DNA of 64,000 nucleotides from Bacteroidia bacterium (GCA_030424545.1 JAUHWL010000001.1:1-64000), one strand, 5' to 3'; positions 43,857-53,992 are shown, numbered from the stretch's first letter. The notes: generated from the letters alone by a model not told the origin. Numbers and translations are program-made.

Positions 43857-45257
43857 TTATTTGCGCGAACGCCACCACCCAAACCACATCAAATACAAAT
43901 ACAGTAAAATGGGCACCAAATAGCTGGCGCGGATGCCGAAATGATCGGCAACCAAACCTTGCAAGGGCGGAATAAAAGCGCCACCCACAATGGCCATTAC
44001 CAAAAGTGCTGAGCCTTGGCTGGTGTATTTCCCCAGGCCTTTTATTGACAGCGTAAAAATGTTGCTCCACATAATCGAGTTAAAAAGCCCCGTGGCAATA
44101 ATGGCCCAAAAGGCGATGTTGCCGGTTGATAAAAGTGACAAACCAATGAGGCCAATAATTACACCCGCAAAGAGCGTTAAGGTTTTGGCCGAGCTGTTTT
44201 TGCCGAATAAAAATCCAAAATAGTTGAGACTTAAAAACACCAAAAACAAAGCGATTTCTTCGAAAGGTAAAAACTCAAAATGAAAGGTTCCGTTGGTTTC
44301 TTTTAAACTTGTGGCGATATAAATAAACCCAAAAGCCACCAAACTGATCACGGGCATGAGCGCCTTTTTAACGCCTTCAGATTTGGCATTGCTCAGCGAA
44401 AGCGCCCCCAGCAAACGACCAATCATGAGGCCGCCCCAGTAATACGCTAAAAATTTGTTGCCCGTTAATTCATCTAAACCGAGTACGTGTTCATCGGCAA
44501 AATACAGCACCAGCCAACTGCCAATGGCCACCTCGGCACCCACATAGCAAAAAATAGCCACAATGCCGAAACGCAGATTTTTAAAAGACAAAACCTTTAG
44601 CCCTTTTTCAACGGTTTCTTCGTTTTTAAAGCTGGGCATGTTAGAAAATTTGGTCAGCGCGGCAAGCGCGAAAAACACGAAGCCGTACGCCAAATACGTT
44701 TTTCCTACCGATGCAGGACTGCGCATGCCATCAGAAAAAATAGAGTAAATAAGAATGGCGCCCACAATGGGGCCGAGGGTTGTGCCGAGTGAGTTTAAGC
44801 CTTGCGCCAAATTCAGTCTGCTGGCGGCCGATTTTTCATCGCCCATAATGGCGGCATACGGGTTGGCGGCAATTTGTAGCAACGTAACGCCCGTGGCCAA
44901 CACAAAAAGCGCCACCAAAAAGAAGGCGTAAGATTGCGCTTGCCCGGCCGGATAAAAAAGCACGCATCCCACGCCCATTACGGTTAATCCGAGTACCATG
45001 CCATTTTTATAACCTATTTTATTAATAGGGTCGCCCGAAGAACTAGACACCAAAAAGTAGAGCAACGAAACCACAAAGAAGGCGCCAAAAAACGAAAACT
45101 GCACCAGCCCGCTTTGGAAATTGGAGAGCGCAAAAACATCGCGAAACGTGTTGATGAGCACATCATTCATCACGGTGATAAATCCCCACATAAAAAATAA
45201 TGATGTGAGGAGCGAGAAAGAAAGGCGGTAGTTTTTCAAAAAGACGGTTTTTAGCAA
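43857..45257 (-). CDS. Sugar MFS transporter (FucP/GlcP/NagP-like)
   Basis: A 466-residue permease with twelve membrane segments. MWGFITVMNDVLINTFRDVF, GLVQFSFFGAFF, ANPYAAIMGDEKSAASRLNLAQGLNSLGTTLGP and GGAFIPPLQGLVAD are the signatures of the fucose/glucose/galactose/N-acetylglucosamine H+ symporters. The substrate is not fixed by the motifs, but context with N-glycan enzymes makes a monosaccharide such as GlcNAc plausible. It is convergent with the T9SS pair and downstream of the formimidoylglutamase gene, with a GC-rich repeat between them. Confidence 0.92.
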   Translation of the reverse strand: MLKTVFLKNYRLSFSLLTSLFFMWGFITVMNDVLINTFRDVFALSNFQSGLVQFSFFGAFFVVSLLYFLVSSSSGDPINKIGYKNGMVLGLTVMGVGCVLFYPAGQAQSYAFFLVALFVLATGVTLLQIAANPYAAIMGDEKSAASRLNLAQGLNSLGTTLGPIVGAILIYSIFSDGMRSPASVGKTYLAYGFVFFALAALTKFSNMPSFKNEETVEKGLKVLSFKNLRFGIVAIFCYVGAEVAIGSWLVLYFADEHVLGLDELTGNKFLAYYWGGLMIGRLLGALSLSNAKSEGVKKALMPVISLVAFGFIYIATSLKETNGTFHFEFLPFEEIALFLVFLSLNYFGFLFGKNSSAKTLTLFAGVIIGLIGLSLLSTGNIAFWAIIATGLFNSIMWSNIFTLSIKGLGKYTSQGSALLVMAIVGGAFIPPLQGLVADHFGIRASYLVPILLYLYLMWFGWWRSRK

Positions 45258-45329
45258 AAGGCTAAAAATAGGTTTTATCTTTTATCGCTCTTGATTGTGA
45301 ATTGAGTTTAAAGTAAGCTTGTTTTTTCG

Positions 45330-45366
45330 TGCAGTTTTCCCCTTTGGAGGGGGTTAGGGGGAGGAT
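45330..45366. repeat. GC-rich intergenic repeat, copy G (half-unit)
   Basis: CGTGCAGTTTTCCCC followed by a short loop and GAGGGGGTTAGGGGG. It lies between the MFS gene and formimidoylglutamase genes. It resembles the right half of copies B and F, including the GCAGTTT middle. Confidence 0.7.
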
Positions 45367-45372
45367 TAAGCG

Positions 45373-46392
45373 TTATCCTTTCCGCACAAAATCGCTCACT
45401 AAATAGCTTAGTAATTTTCCTACCGCCATCATTTCGTCTGCGTTTTGCGGATCTGGTGCAGCTTCGCAAATGTGTAGGTAGGTAGCGTTTTTGTTCTGAC
45501 TAAAAACATGCACTAACCTACGTGCTGTTTGAGGCGTAAACCCAGACGGGGTTAATGCACTGCTTGGTACCATTTCTATGGCATCACAATCTATTTCTAA
45601 ACCATAATTGTCGGTGGCAACAAAAGCTAACGCCAGCGTAGCCTCGGTCATAACTTTTTTAGATCTGCGTATACGCATTTCTTCAAACGTGTTATAGCGT
45701 ATGCGGTCTTTATGTGCCGAGATAAAATTCAGGTTGGTTTGTAATGTATAGTTTTCGTGCAGCCCAAAACAGAAGTACTTATCCAAATAGTTTTCTTCAA
45801 ACGCATATAAAAAACCATTGCCGCTGTGGCGATATCCTGTTGGGCGTAAATCTGTGTGTGCATCAATATTTAAAGCATTTATAGGTTTGCCCAATGCTTC
45901 TGAACAGCCTTTGAGAATACCATACGCATTGTTATGCCCTCCACCAATAACAATGGGCGTTTTACCTAACTCAACAATTTTGCGTACCACAGTGCTAAGC
46001 ACATCATCTATGGTAGAAATTATACTATGCAAATCTTTCGGGTCGGTTTGAGGAGAAATATGCGCTCGGGCAATTTCGTCTGCAAAACCCAAGTGGCCTA
46101 AAAGCGCTAGTTGGCTCCCCTTGTTAAACTGATTGTCTTGCTGATTGAGTATAGTTTTTAAGGCCGCCTGCCAGGCTGTATCAGCACCCGGTCTCCCTCT
46201 GTTTGCGCGTATACCCACATCTTCTGGCACACCCAGAATTACATAGCGGCAATCCATGTCAGCCAACTGTTCATACCAAGGTTTTTTAAGCGTAAAAAAC
46301 ATCATGGTATCGCCAAACTTTCGTTCTCCTTTTTGGCTAAAAAAAAGATGATTTACTGTTTGTTGTGTATAAAGCTTTAAGTGGGTTTCCAT
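45373..46392 (-). CDS. Formimidoylglutamase-type ureohydrolase (arginase family)
   Basis: A 339-residue protein of the ureohydrolase fold. Manganese-site motifs are VIGGGHNNAYG, NIDAHTDLR and EIDCDAIEMVPSSA. The middle one and the IDCDA form fit formimidoylglutamase (HutG-like) rather than arginase. It splits formimidoyl-glutamate, a step of histidine degradation; no other hut genes are nearby, so the substrate is tentative. The predicted promoter is at 46436. Confidence 0.83.
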   Translation of the reverse strand: METHLKLYTQQTVNHLFFSQKGERKFGDTMMFFTLKKPWYEQLADMDCRYVILGVPEDVGIRANRGRPGADTAWQAALKTILNQQDNQFNKGSQLALLGHLGFADEIARAHISPQTDPKDLHSIISTIDDVLSTVVRKIVELGKTPIVIGGGHNNAYGILKGCSEALGKPINALNIDAHTDLRPTGYRHSGNGFLYAFEENYLDKYFCFGLHENYTLQTNLNFISAHKDRIRYNTFEEMRIRRSKKVMTEATLALAFVATDNYGLEIDCDAIEMVPSSALTPSGFTPQTARRLVHVFSQNKNATYLHICEAAPDPQNADEMMAVGKLLSYLVSDFVRKG

Positions 46393-46435
46393 TTGTTTTG
46401 TCTAGAGTTGCTGGTAACATTTTATATATATGGCG

Positions 46436-46443
46436 CAAATGTA
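46436..46443 (-). promoter_or_regulatory. Predicted -7 box of the formimidoylglutamase gene
   Basis: TACATTTG on the minus strand matches TAnnTTTG about 44 bp before the start. A TTG 12 bp further upstream is closer than usual, so the -33 element is uncertain. Confidence 0.4.
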
Positions 46444-46561
46444 AAGTGAATTAAACAAGCGAAGAATAGTTAGTATTTAGGTAGATCATTAAAAATAAAA
46501 AAGCCTAAATAATACGGTATTACTTTACTTTGTTAAATCCTAAAATTTTGACACCAAATCC

Positions 46562-47176
46562 ATGGAAGACAAAAAAGCCCAAAACCTCTATAGCTTAGAC
46601 CGAATAAAAGGACTAAGCGATGGAACAATAGCGATTGCGCTAACACTGCTTGTTTTAGCCATAGACATTCCAGAAAATCATGATTTTACCCAAGAAGGAT
46701 TGACGCTTTTTCTGAAGAAACTAGAACCTAGCTTTGTTGCATACTTCTCCAGTTTTGTGCTCATAGCCATTTATTGGATGCAACAGCACTCCATTTTTAG
46801 ATTTTTAAAATACTCTAACCGAACTTTTGAGTGGATTAACATCATTTTTCTTTTTGCCATAACCTTGGCGCCTTTTATGTCTAAGATAAAAACCCTTTAC
46901 CGATATGATGCCAACATAGTGATGATGTTTGCCATAACCAACATATTTGCTGGCTTAGTGCTTTTTGGTATGTGGCAATATGTATTGGCTCATCCAGAAA
47001 TGCATGATGGTACAATTACCAGCCGGATGAAAACAAACATGAAAATTAGAACACTGCTTGTACCTTTTATCAGTTTAATTGCCATTCCTCTTGCTTTTAT
47101 AAATGTACACGTTGGCACCTATATATTTAGTTCTGTGCCCATCATATATATTGCGCTTATTCGTCTAGATAGGTAA
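46562..47176 (+). CDS. TMEM175/DUF1211 family membrane protein
   Basis: A 204-residue protein with about six hydrophobic helices. RIKGLSDGTIAIALTLL is the conserved segment of the TMEM175 potassium-channel family, with leucine replacing the usual phenylalanine of the FSDG motif. SYSSF-like (AYFSSFVLIAIYWMQQHSIF) and WINIIFLFAITLAPF also fit. It may form a potassium leak channel, which is an inference. It is divergent from formimidoylglutamase. Confidence 0.82.
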   Translation: MEDKKAQNLYSLDRIKGLSDGTIAIALTLLVLAIDIPENHDFTQEGLTLFLKKLEPSFVAYFSSFVLIAIYWMQQHSIFRFLKYSNRTFEWINIIFLFAITLAPFMSKIKTLYRYDANIVMMFAITNIFAGLVLFGMWQYVLAHPEMHDGTITSRMKTNMKIRTLLVPFISLIAIPLAFINVHVGTYIFSSVPIIYIALIRLDR

Positions 47177-47217
47177 GCTGGTTTGTTGATATTTGCCAAT
47201 TAAAATTGTAGTTATTC

Positions 47218-47556
47218 ATGTCAGAAACTCCAAACCCTTGTCCCAAATGCAATTCTATTTACGGTTATCCGAATGGCGCGTTATATATGTGCCCAGAATG
47301 TGGGCATGAGTGGAACCCAGATGCAGAAGAAGAACAAACCGGACCTGTTGTAAAAGATGCAAATGGCAACCCTCTTGCTGATGGCGACACTGTAATTGTG
47401 CTAAAAAACCTGCCTGTAAAAGGCGCTCCTCATCCCATAAAAGCAGGCACCAAAGTGAAGAACATAAGACTTACAGATGGCGACCATAATATAGATTGCA
47501 AAATAGACGGTTTTGGTTCTATGGCCTTAAAAAGTGAGTTTGTAAAAAAAGGCTGA
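47218..47556 (+). CDS. PhnA/YjdM family zinc-ribbon protein
   Basis: A 112-residue soluble protein. The N-terminal zinc ribbon has CPKC and CPEC pairs ([26 protein letters not shown]). The C-terminal PhnA domain shows [26 protein letters not shown] and GTKVKNIRL. Family members were named for phosphonate use but have an uncertain function. It follows the TMEM175 gene by 41 bp on the same strand. Confidence 0.92.
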   Translation: MSETPNPCPKCNSIYGYPNGALYMCPECGHEWNPDAEEEQTGPVVKDANGNPLADGDTVIVLKNLPVKGAPHPIKAGTKVKNIRLTDGDHNIDCKIDGFGSMALKSEFVKKG

Positions 47557-47698
47557 TTGTTGATTGAGGCAATAGTGAATCGTTGCATTAGAACATCGCC
47601 TTCTTACTTTATTTAACTGTTTTGTGTGTAGGCAACATTATCCCAAAAATGCACGAAGTGATGGCGCTAAGTCTCTTCCTCTTAGCGTCTATTTTGAT

Positions 47699-47812
47699 TC
47701 CGCGAAGAAGTTTGTTTCACAGAGGAACAAAGAGGAAAATGCAGAGAATCGCGGAGGAAGTTTTATCGCAAAATGCGCAAAAAAAAACGCAAAGGTTTGA
47801 AAGCAAAAGAGC
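47699..47812. repeat. CGCAAAG-type repeat, copy 3
   Basis: A degenerate stretch with CACAGAGGAACAAAGAGG, CAGAGAATCGCGGAGG and ATGCGCAAAAAAAAACGCAAA. A short open frame across it reads like a spurious product of the repeat. It lies in the ~290-bp gap after the PhnA gene. Confidence 0.4.
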
Positions 47813-47842
47813 CGCTTTTTAGGCAGCCCCTTTCCCGTTTTA

Positions 47843-48331
47843 TTATGATTTTGTGCCTTGTTTTTTAAGTTGGTCATTGATAGTTCTCGACCAATTTTCA
47901 ATCGACTTTAGCTCTTCGCGAATCTGATTATTAGAGCCCGCAGCAAAGAAAGGCAGTTTTATTTCGATTCTATTTTTTGCGTTTCCCGTCAAACATAAAT
48001 CAAGTTGCTCTACGGTTTTATACTCACCATAAAACTTGCTGCTGTTCAAAACCTTACAGCTTTGTATTTCTGCCAGGTTTACAGATTCTACTAACACCGT
48101 GTTACCACTTTGTTTAACGTAAAAAACTAGATTCATACTATCGTCAATTCCAATGGCAAAATCACCAAAAAGCTCGTGCTTGCTCACATGTCCATTTTGT
48201 TGATGCGCTGCACTATGCAATAATTGCAGCATTTTCTTTTCTTTTTTCTTGCCGTTAAGTACCATTAATACAATAGGTAGAAAAACGAGCGATATAAAAA
48301 AAGCGCCTATGATGGCGGTTCCTAAATCCAT
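47843..48331 (-). CDS. Hypothetical single-pass membrane protein
   Basis: A 162-residue protein with an N-terminal hydrophobic helix (GTAIIGAFFISLVFLPIVLMVL) followed by a cytosolic region with GIDDSMNLVFYVKQSG and a charged end. It resembles small anchored proteins of unknown function. It is on the minus strand, 100 bp downstream of another hypothetical gene. No family was recognised. Confidence 0.6.
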   Translation of the reverse strand: MDLGTAIIGAFFISLVFLPIVLMVLNGKKKEKKMLQLLHSAAHQQNGHVSKHELFGDFAIGIDDSMNLVFYVKQSGNTVLVESVNLAEIQSCKVLNSSKFYGEYKTVEQLDLCLTGNAKNRIEIKLPFFAAGSNNQIREELKSIENWSRTINDQLKKQGTKS

Positions 48332-48430
48332 TAGTTAAAAATTAAAAAAAATTAGTAAATCGGCTCTCAGTGTTAAAGAGCCTGCTTTGAAGTACTTTTT
48401 TGCCCTCCGGCAAAATGAAAAAGCAGTTGT

Positions 48431-48799
48431 TTACCAAAAATAATGGAAGGGAAAAATGCAGTCTATCTTCTGGAAATTTATCAGAAGGTTTTTTGAGAAA
48501 ACAAGGTACTGTGATTGTTTTGCAACGAACAAAACCTCTAAAGCACGAGTGCCTATCCAAGGTTTTTCAAGCTCACTTTTAAACTCCTCAAAAGATACAT
48601 ATGCGCCATGGCTCACTGAAGTATTTACGGCAGTGTGCTGTAAAAGAAAAGAAGAAACCGTGGAGAAATAATCTTTTTGCTCTTGAGAAGTGTCACCTTC
48701 AACAGCAACATTGTGCGGTGCGATAGCCACAATGCTTATTGCAAAACAGTAAATAACTGTTAGCATCAATGCAGCAAAATATCGACCAGTGTTTTTCAC
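48431..48799 (-). CDS. Hypothetical protein with signal-like N-terminus
   Basis: A 122-residue open frame. Residues 1-30 (YFAALMLTVIYCFAISIVAIAPHNVAV) look like a signal peptide or anchor, followed by SQEQKDYFSTVSSFLLQHTA and a region ending FPFHYFW. Nothing is known about it. It is flanked by repeats and short overlapping frames, so I rate it lower than its neighbours. Confidence 0.5.
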   Translation of the reverse strand: MKNTGRYFAALMLTVIYCFAISIVAIAPHNVAVEGDTSQEQKDYFSTVSSFLLQHTAVNTSVSHGAYVSFEEFKSELEKPWIGTRALEVLFVAKQSQYLVFSKNLLINFQKIDCIFPFHYFW

Positions 48800-48871
48800 G
48801 ACACGAAGATACTACTGGGTAGAATATCTGTGTATTGGTACCAAAAATTATTTTTAGGCTGCCGCGGGTTG

Positions 48872-48946
48872 TATCGCAGCGTTTTGCGAAGAAAGCTCTA
48901 TCGCAAAGGATGCTGAGGAAACGAAGAGGTGCGCAAAGGCTTGAAC
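48872..48946. repeat. CGCAAAG-type repeat, copy 4
   Basis: A stretch with TATCGCAGCG, GCGAAGAAAG, TCGCAAAGGA and GTGCGCAAAGG. It shares the CGCAAAG vocabulary with copies at 25408, 40091 and 47699. Degenerate; seen by eye only. Confidence 0.35.
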
Positions 48947-49007
48947 GTGAAAAGTGTTTTTTATCCTTCGGTTGACACGCTTTGCAAAAGCGCGCCAGCG
49001 GGGCAAA

Positions 49008-49070
49008 AAACACACCCCTTTAATCCCCTCTTAAGAGGGGAAGTTACGCGCAGTTTCCCGCGCGCCTTTA
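49008..49070. repeat. GC-rich intergenic repeat, copy F
   Basis: Left half ACACACCCCTTTAATCCCC with arms CCCCTCTTAAGAGGGG, then a middle TTACGCGCAGTTTC that matches copy B. The right half is only partly preserved (CCGCGCGCCTTTATCCC). It lies between a hypothetical gene and the pepP gene. Confidence 0.7.
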
Positions 49071-49127
49071 TCCCTTATCCTTTAAAGAAAATCCTTCATC
49101 CTTTTATATCGCTCGTAAAGCAATTAT

Positions 49128-50420
49128 CTAATTATTCATCGCAGCCTCCACATCTTCAATCTCAATAGGAATGTGTTTTGTCAAGTTAATCAAACCGTTT
49201 TCAGTTACCACCAAATCGTCTTCCAAACGGATGCCTAGATTTTCTTCGGGGATGTAGATTCCGGGTTCGCAGGTAAACACCATGCCGGGCTCAATAACGC
49301 CTGTCCAAAGGCCAACATCGTGGGTGTCTAAACCAATGTAGTGGCTGGTGCCGTGCATAAAATACTTTTTGTAGGCGGGCCAATTAGGGTCTTGGTTGTC
49401 TACATCGCTTTGCGAAATTAATTTTAAGCCCAACAATTCTTGGGTCATAATTTCGCCCACTTGTTTGTGGTAATCTACCAAGTTATTGCCAGGAACTAAT
49501 AGTTTTTCTGAGGCTTTCTTTACACGTAAAACGGCACTGTAAATTTCTTTTTGGCGCTCGGTAAATTTCCCGTTTACAGGGAAGCAACGCGTAACATCGC
49601 AGCTGTAGTTAGCGTATTCGCAGCCAACATCAAACAATACTAAATCGCCATCTTTTAATTGGTCGTTGTTTTCTATGTAATGCAAAACGCAGGCGTTGTA
49701 GCCACCGCCAATAATGGGCGTGTAGGCAAATCCGCGACTGCGGTTGCGTAAAAATTCGTGCATGAATTCGGCTTCCAGCTCAAATTCCCAAACACCAGGT
49801 TTCATAAACTTCAACACGCGGTCATAGCCCTTTGTGGTGATATCGGCAGCAATTTGCATGGCCGCAATTTCATCTTTGGTTTTAATAGCGCGCACTTGGT
49901 GCATCAATGGTGCGGCACGCTGATAGGTATGTGCTGGGTAAGTTTCTTTACACCAGTTTACAAAACGGTCTTCGCGGGTTTGTACGGTGGTGTTGGCGCG
50001 TAAATGTTCGTTAGTATTGAGATATACATTTTCGGTGTGGCTCATCACCTCTTTAAAAATGCGTTCAAAATCGGTAAGCCAAAAAACATTCTTGATGCCA
50101 CTAACGTCAAACGCTTGCTGTTTGCTGAGTTTGGCTCCTTCCCAAACGGCAATATGGTCGTTGGTTTCTTTTAGGAAAAGCATTTCGCGGTGCTCTTCTT
50201 TGTACGCATCTGGGAAAATAACCAAGATGCTTTCTTCCTGGTCTACTCCGCTTAGCGCCAAAATATCGCCATGTTGTTTAAACGGCAAAGTGCTGTCAGC
50301 ACCTGTTGGGTAAATATCGTTGCTATTAAATACGGCCAATGATTTCGGCTTTAAAAGAGCTGTAAATTTTTCACGGTTGGTAATATAAATGTCTTTGGAA
50401 AGTTGATGATATCGAGCCAT
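49128..50420 (-). CDS. pepP: Xaa-Pro aminopeptidase
   Basis: A 430-residue M24 metallopeptidase that removes the first residue of peptides with proline in second place. An N-terminal aminopeptidase-P domain is followed by the pita-bread domain. Metal ligands are in FDVGCEYANYSCDVTR, MHGTSHYIGLDTHD, TCEPGIYIPEE and RLEDDLVV. It has no signal peptide and is cytosolic. It is divergent from the lipoprotein gene at 50572. Confidence 0.95.
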   Translation of the reverse strand: MARYHQLSKDIYITNREKFTALLKPKSLAVFNSNDIYPTGADSTLPFKQHGDILALSGVDQEESILVIFPDAYKEEHREMLFLKETNDHIAVWEGAKLSKQQAFDVSGIKNVFWLTDFERIFKEVMSHTENVYLNTNEHLRANTTVQTREDRFVNWCKETYPAHTYQRAAPLMHQVRAIKTKDEIAAMQIAADITTKGYDRVLKFMKPGVWEFELEAEFMHEFLRNRSRGFAYTPIIGGGYNACVLHYIENNDQLKDGDLVLFDVGCEYANYSCDVTRCFPVNGKFTERQKEIYSAVLRVKKASEKLLVPGNNLVDYHKQVGEIMTQELLGLKLISQSDVDNQDPNWPAYKKYFMHGTSHYIGLDTHDVGLWTGVIEPGMVFTCEPGIYIPEENLGIRLEDDLVVTENGLINLTKHIPIEIEDVEAAMNN

Positions 50421-50571
50421 TTTTTTGATTTAATTTTAGATTATTTAACGTAAATAACGGGTTACAATGCGCGTTTTTTTAAACTGCGCGTAAAGGTATT
50501 ATTCTAAAATTGATTGGCGAATTTTCACACTTTTATAACTCGGTTTTAATGATCGAAAAAATTTTAACTTA

Positions 50572-51078
50572 GTGTCAACCAACCAAAAATCAATTTTTAT
50601 AAAAACGATTAACATTATTTTCCTCTTCCTTGTAATGATTTCTTGTAGTAAAGAAAATAAATTAAATCAGCCCAAAAACATGACAATAACAGGAGTAAAA
50701 CTAACTAAGTTTCCGCCTACCAAACCAAATGGCAATCGTTGGGATTATTGGAACAACTCTCCTAGAGACCGTGCAGATTTGCAATTTGTTATTTCAACAA
50801 ATAATTCAGCAGCACTTTTTGTAAGTTCTATTATTGAAGATGCAAATGCAGCGAATATCCAAACATGGGGCAATTTGCATATTGTGATAGAAGAGCCCAA
50901 TCAAGAACATAAGTTGGTTTTTTATGACATTGATGATTTACCCGGCAATGGGTATGGCAATAAGGTTGGTGAAATTAAATTTACTCCATATACTTATACA
51001 CCAAATGAGCCTCCAACATTTTTAGCTATTGGCAACAATAAAATAGATTTATTAATAGATGTAGAGTACAACTGGTAG
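50572..51078 (+). CDS. Hypothetical lipoprotein
   Basis: A 168-residue lipoprotein with lipobox VMISC near residue 25. The mature part contains TITGVKLTKFPPTKPNGNRWDYW and NNKIDLLIDVEYNW. The end looks like a beta-sandwich of a type seen in many Bacteroidota lipoproteins, but I do not recognise the family. It starts at GTG at 50572. It lies upstream of sdhC with a gap of about 216 bp and is probably a separate unit. Confidence 0.65.
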   Translation: MSTNQKSIFIKTINIIFLFLVMISCSKENKLNQPKNMTITGVKLTKFPPTKPNGNRWDYWNNSPRDRADLQFVISTNNSAALFVSSIIEDANAANIQTWGNLHIVIEEPNQEHKLVFYDIDDLPGNGYGNKVGEIKFTPYTYTPNEPPTFLAIGNNKIDLLIDVEYNW

Positions 51079-51250
51079 GTAAATTCAAGGGTGATTGCTA
51101 TTGTGATGAATTGGCGTTAATGTTTGCAATGTCATTGATGAATGAACAAAACAACTGAACTATTCGTTTTTTTCATTAAGAATTTAAGGACACTTCTTTT
51201 TTAGAAACTGTCTAAATAACAAACATGTTAGCGGGCATTGAATTGAAGTT

Positions 51251-51258
51251 TATTTTTG
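51251..51258 (+). promoter_or_regulatory. Predicted -7 box of the sdhCAB operon
   Basis: TATTTTTG matches TAnnTTTG 36 bp before the sdhC start at 51295. No TTG is present at the usual -33 spacing, so the assignment is moderate. Confidence 0.45.
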
Positions 51259-51294
51259 TCGCTCTCTAATAAAAATATAACACAGCTAATACAT

Positions 51295-51969
51295 ATGGCT
51301 TCTATTTTTACCAAAACTTCCATAGCGCGAAAAGTTTCCATGGCGCTCTCGGCACTTTTTCTACTCATTTTTTTACTCCAACATTTTAGCATCAACTTAA
51401 TCTCAGTATTTAGTGCAGATGCGTTTAACGAGGTTAGTCATTTTATGGGCACCAACCCGCTTGTGCAATTTGTGATGCAGCCAATATTAATGTTTGCAGT
51501 GGTTTTTCATTTCGTAATGGGATTTGTGCTCGAAATTCAAAATAAAAAAGCGCGCCCACAGAAGTATGCATATTATAAAGGCAGCGCTAACGCTAGCTGG
51601 ATGAGCCGAAATATGGCCATTAGCGGTTTGTTTATATTAGGTTTCTTGGCCATCCATATGTGGGATTTTTGGTTTCCAGAAATGCAGTATAAATACATTG
51701 CCATGAACCCGGAAGACCCCACACGTTATTTTGGTGAGCTCCAACATAAGTTTGGTGATGTTTGGCGCGTATTAGTTTATTGCATCACTTTTGTGTTTTT
51801 AGGTTTGCACTTAATGCACGGTTTTCAATCGGCTTTCCAGAGCATGGGTGCCAACGGATCTCGATTTACACCCACCATCAAAACCATTGGTAAATGGTAC
51901 GCAATTGTAATACCAGCAGGTTTTATTTTCATCGCTTTGTTTCATGCATTAAACGGTGCAAATCACTAA
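51295..51969 (+). CDS. sdhC: Succinate dehydrogenase cytochrome b subunit
   Basis: The ATG at 51295 ([19 protein letters not shown]) is preferred to the TTG at 51256, which overlaps the -7 box. The protein has about 224 residues and five hydrophobic helices. Histidines in [23 protein letters not shown] and LHLMHGFQS are typical haem ligands of the Bacteroidota di-haem form (type B). It anchors SdhAB in the inner membrane and passes electrons to menaquinone. It is the first gene of sdhCAB. Confidence 0.94.
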   Translation: MASIFTKTSIARKVSMALSALFLLIFLLQHFSINLISVFSADAFNEVSHFMGTNPLVQFVMQPILMFAVVFHFVMGFVLEIQNKKARPQKYAYYKGSANASWMSRNMAISGLFILGFLAIHMWDFWFPEMQYKYIAMNPEDPTRYFGELQHKFGDVWRVLVYCITFVFLGLHLMHGFQSAFQSMGANGSRFTPTIKTIGKWYAIVIPAGFIFIALFHALNGANH

Positions 51970-51979
51970 AAAAAGTACT

Positions 51980-53992
51980 ATGAGTTTAGACGCTAAAATC
52001 CCCGCAGGGCCAATAGATAAAAAGTGGACCAACCACAAAAACAATATTAAACTGGTTAATCCCGCCAACAAACGTTCTATCGATATTATTGTGGTAGGAA
52101 CCGGTTTGGCTGGTGGATCTGCCGCTGCATCTCTTGCAGAAATGGGCTACAACGTAAAAGCATTTTGCTTTCAAGATAGCCCCAGACGTGCGCACAGTAT
52201 TGCCGCACAAGGTGGTATAAATGCCGCTAAAAATTACCAAAACGATGGCGATAGCACCTACCGTCTATTTTACGATACCGTAAAAGGTGGCGATTATCGT
52301 TCGCGCGAAGCCAACGTTTATCGCTTAGCCGAAGTATCGGCTAGCATTATTGACCAATGTGTGGCGCAAGGGGTTCCTTTTGCCCGCGAATATGGCGGAA
52401 TGCTTGACAACCGTTCTTTTGGTGGGGTGCAAGTTTCGCGTACATTTTACGCTAAAGGACAAACAGGGCAGCAATTGCTTTTAGGTGCGTATAGCGCCAT
52501 GAGCCGCCAAATTGGTAAAGGAAAAATTACCATGTACAACCGTCATGAAATGATGGACTTGGTAAAAGTTGATGGCAAAGCCCGCGGAATTATTGCCCGT
52601 AACTTAATTACTGGCGAGATTGAAAGACACAGCGCGCATGCCGTTGTTATTGCCTCTGGCGGATACGGAAACGTATTTTTCTTGTCGACCAACGCCATGG
52701 GGTCCAACACAAGTGCAGCTTGGAAAGTGCACAAAAAAGGTGCGTATTTCGCCAACCCGTGTTACACACAAATTCACCCAACTTGTATTCCCGTTTCAGG
52801 CGATCATCAGTCTAAATTGACATTGATGAGCGAGTCGCTTAGAAATGACGGACGCATTTGGGTGCCCAAGAAAAAAGAAGACGCAGAAGCCATTCGCGCT
52901 GGAAAATTGAAACCCACGCAACTGGCCGAAGAAGACAGAGATTATTATTTAGAGCGCAGGTATCCGGCCTTCGGAAACTTGGTGCCACGTGATGTTGCCA
53001 GCCGTGCAGCAAAAGAAAGATGTGATGCCGGCTTTGGTGTAAACGCTACGGGCGAAGCCGTATATCTTGATTTTGCCTCGGCAATACAACGCTACGGAAA
53101 AGAACAAGCTTTGGTGCATGGCCACGATTCCAACGACAAAGCATTGGTTACCAAATTGGGTAAAGAGGTAATCAAATCGAAATACGGAAACTTATTCCAG
53201 ATGTACGAGAAAATTGTAGATCAGAATCCGTACGAAACCCCCATGATGATCTACCCAGCGGTGCACTACACCATGGGCGGCATTTGGGTAGATTACAACT
53301 TAATGACCACCATCCCCGGTTGTTATGCTGCTGGCGAAGCCAACTTCTCAGACCACGGAGCCAACCGTTTGGGTGCTTCTGCGTTGATGCAAGGTTTGGC
53401 AGATGGCTACTTTGTATTGCCATACACCATTGGCGATTACTTGGCAGACGACATTCGCACCGGAGAAATCTCAACAGATTTGCCCGAGTTTGAAGCGGCC
53501 GAAAAAGAAGTAAAAGACCGTTTGGCTTTCTTCATCAACAACAAAGGAACCAAGTCTGTAGATTATTTCCACAAGCGCTTAGGAAAAGTAATGTGGAATA
53601 AAGTAGGTATGGCGCGTAACGCAAAAGGACTTTCAGAAGCCATTGTAGAAATTCGTGAAATTCGTGATGAATTCTGGAAAGACGTGCGCGTACCAGGTGA
53701 GTTAAATGAATTTAACCAAGAACTTGAAAAAGCCAGCCGATTAGCAGATTTCTTAGAACTGGGCGAGCTATTCGCAATGGACGCACTACAACGAAATGAA
53801 TCTTGTGGCGGACACTTTAGAGAAGAGTCTGTAGAAACCAGCGGAGAGCAAGAAGGCGAAGCAAAACGCGATGACGCAAACTTTGCGTTTGTTGCGGCTT
53901 GGGAATACACCGGCAACATTGCAGAGTCTAAAATGCATAAAGAAGAATTGAAGTTTGAAAATATTGAGTTGAAGCAGAGAAGCTATAAGTAG
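51980..53992 (+). CDS. sdhA: Succinate dehydrogenase flavoprotein subunit
   Basis: The ATG at 51980 ([10 protein letters not shown]) is preferred; a GTG 24 bp earlier overlaps sdhC. The FAD-binding motif is [21 protein letters not shown] and the covalent-FAD histidine lies in [15 protein letters not shown]. The active-site region [16 protein letters not shown] and the cap and C-terminal domains are present at about 670 residues. It oxidises succinate to fumarate. The gene starts 10 bp after sdhC. A four-helix-bundle gene separates it from sdhB. Confidence 0.97.
   Translation: MSLDAKIPAGPIDKKWTNHKNNIKLVNPANKRSIDIIVVGTGLAGGSAAASLAEMGYNVKAFCFQDSPRRAHSIAAQGGINAAKNYQNDGDSTYRLFYDTVKGGDYRSREANVYRLAEVSASIIDQCVAQGVPFAREYGGMLDNRSFGGVQVSRTFYAKGQTGQQLLLGAYSAMSRQIGKGKITMYNRHEMMDLVKVDGKARGIIARNLITGEIERHSAHAVVIASGGYGNVFFLSTNAMGSNTSAAWKVHKKGAYFANPCYTQIHPTCIPVSGDHQSKLTLMSESLRNDGRIWVPKKKEDAEAIRAGKLKPTQLAEEDRDYYLERRYPAFGNLVPRDVASRAAKERCDAGFGVNATGEAVYLDFASAIQRYGKEQALVHGHDSNDKALVTKLGKEVIKSKYGNLFQMYEKIVDQNPYETPMMIYPAVHYTMGGIWVDYNLMTTIPGCYAAGEANFSDHGANRLGASALMQGLADGYFVLPYTIGDYLADDIRTGEISTDLPEFEAAEKEVKDRLAFFINNKGTKSVDYFHKRLGKVMWNKVGMARNAKGLSEAIVEIREIRDEFWKDVRVPGELNEFNQELEKASRLADFLELGELFAMDALQRNESCGGHFREESVETSGEQEGEAKRDDANFAFVAAWEYTGNIAESKMHKEELKFENIELKQRSYK

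Larger units (their letters stand above)
48800..49127. other. Gene-free stretch with two repeat types
   Basis: I see no credible gene. It holds a CGCAAAG-type repeat at 48872-48946 and the GC-rich copy F at 49008-49070. Short frames across this region appear to be repeat-derived. The nearest genes are a hypothetical gene (48431) and pepP (49128), both on the minus strand. Confidence 0.6.

Noticed and set aside
47622-47822. A 66-codon open frame in the gap after the PhnA gene
   Set aside because: Most of it runs through the degenerate CGCAAAG-type repeat, with no signal or known motif.
48699-49013. A 104-codon minus-strand open frame
   Set aside because: It overlaps the start of another hypothetical gene and is built from repeat sequence.
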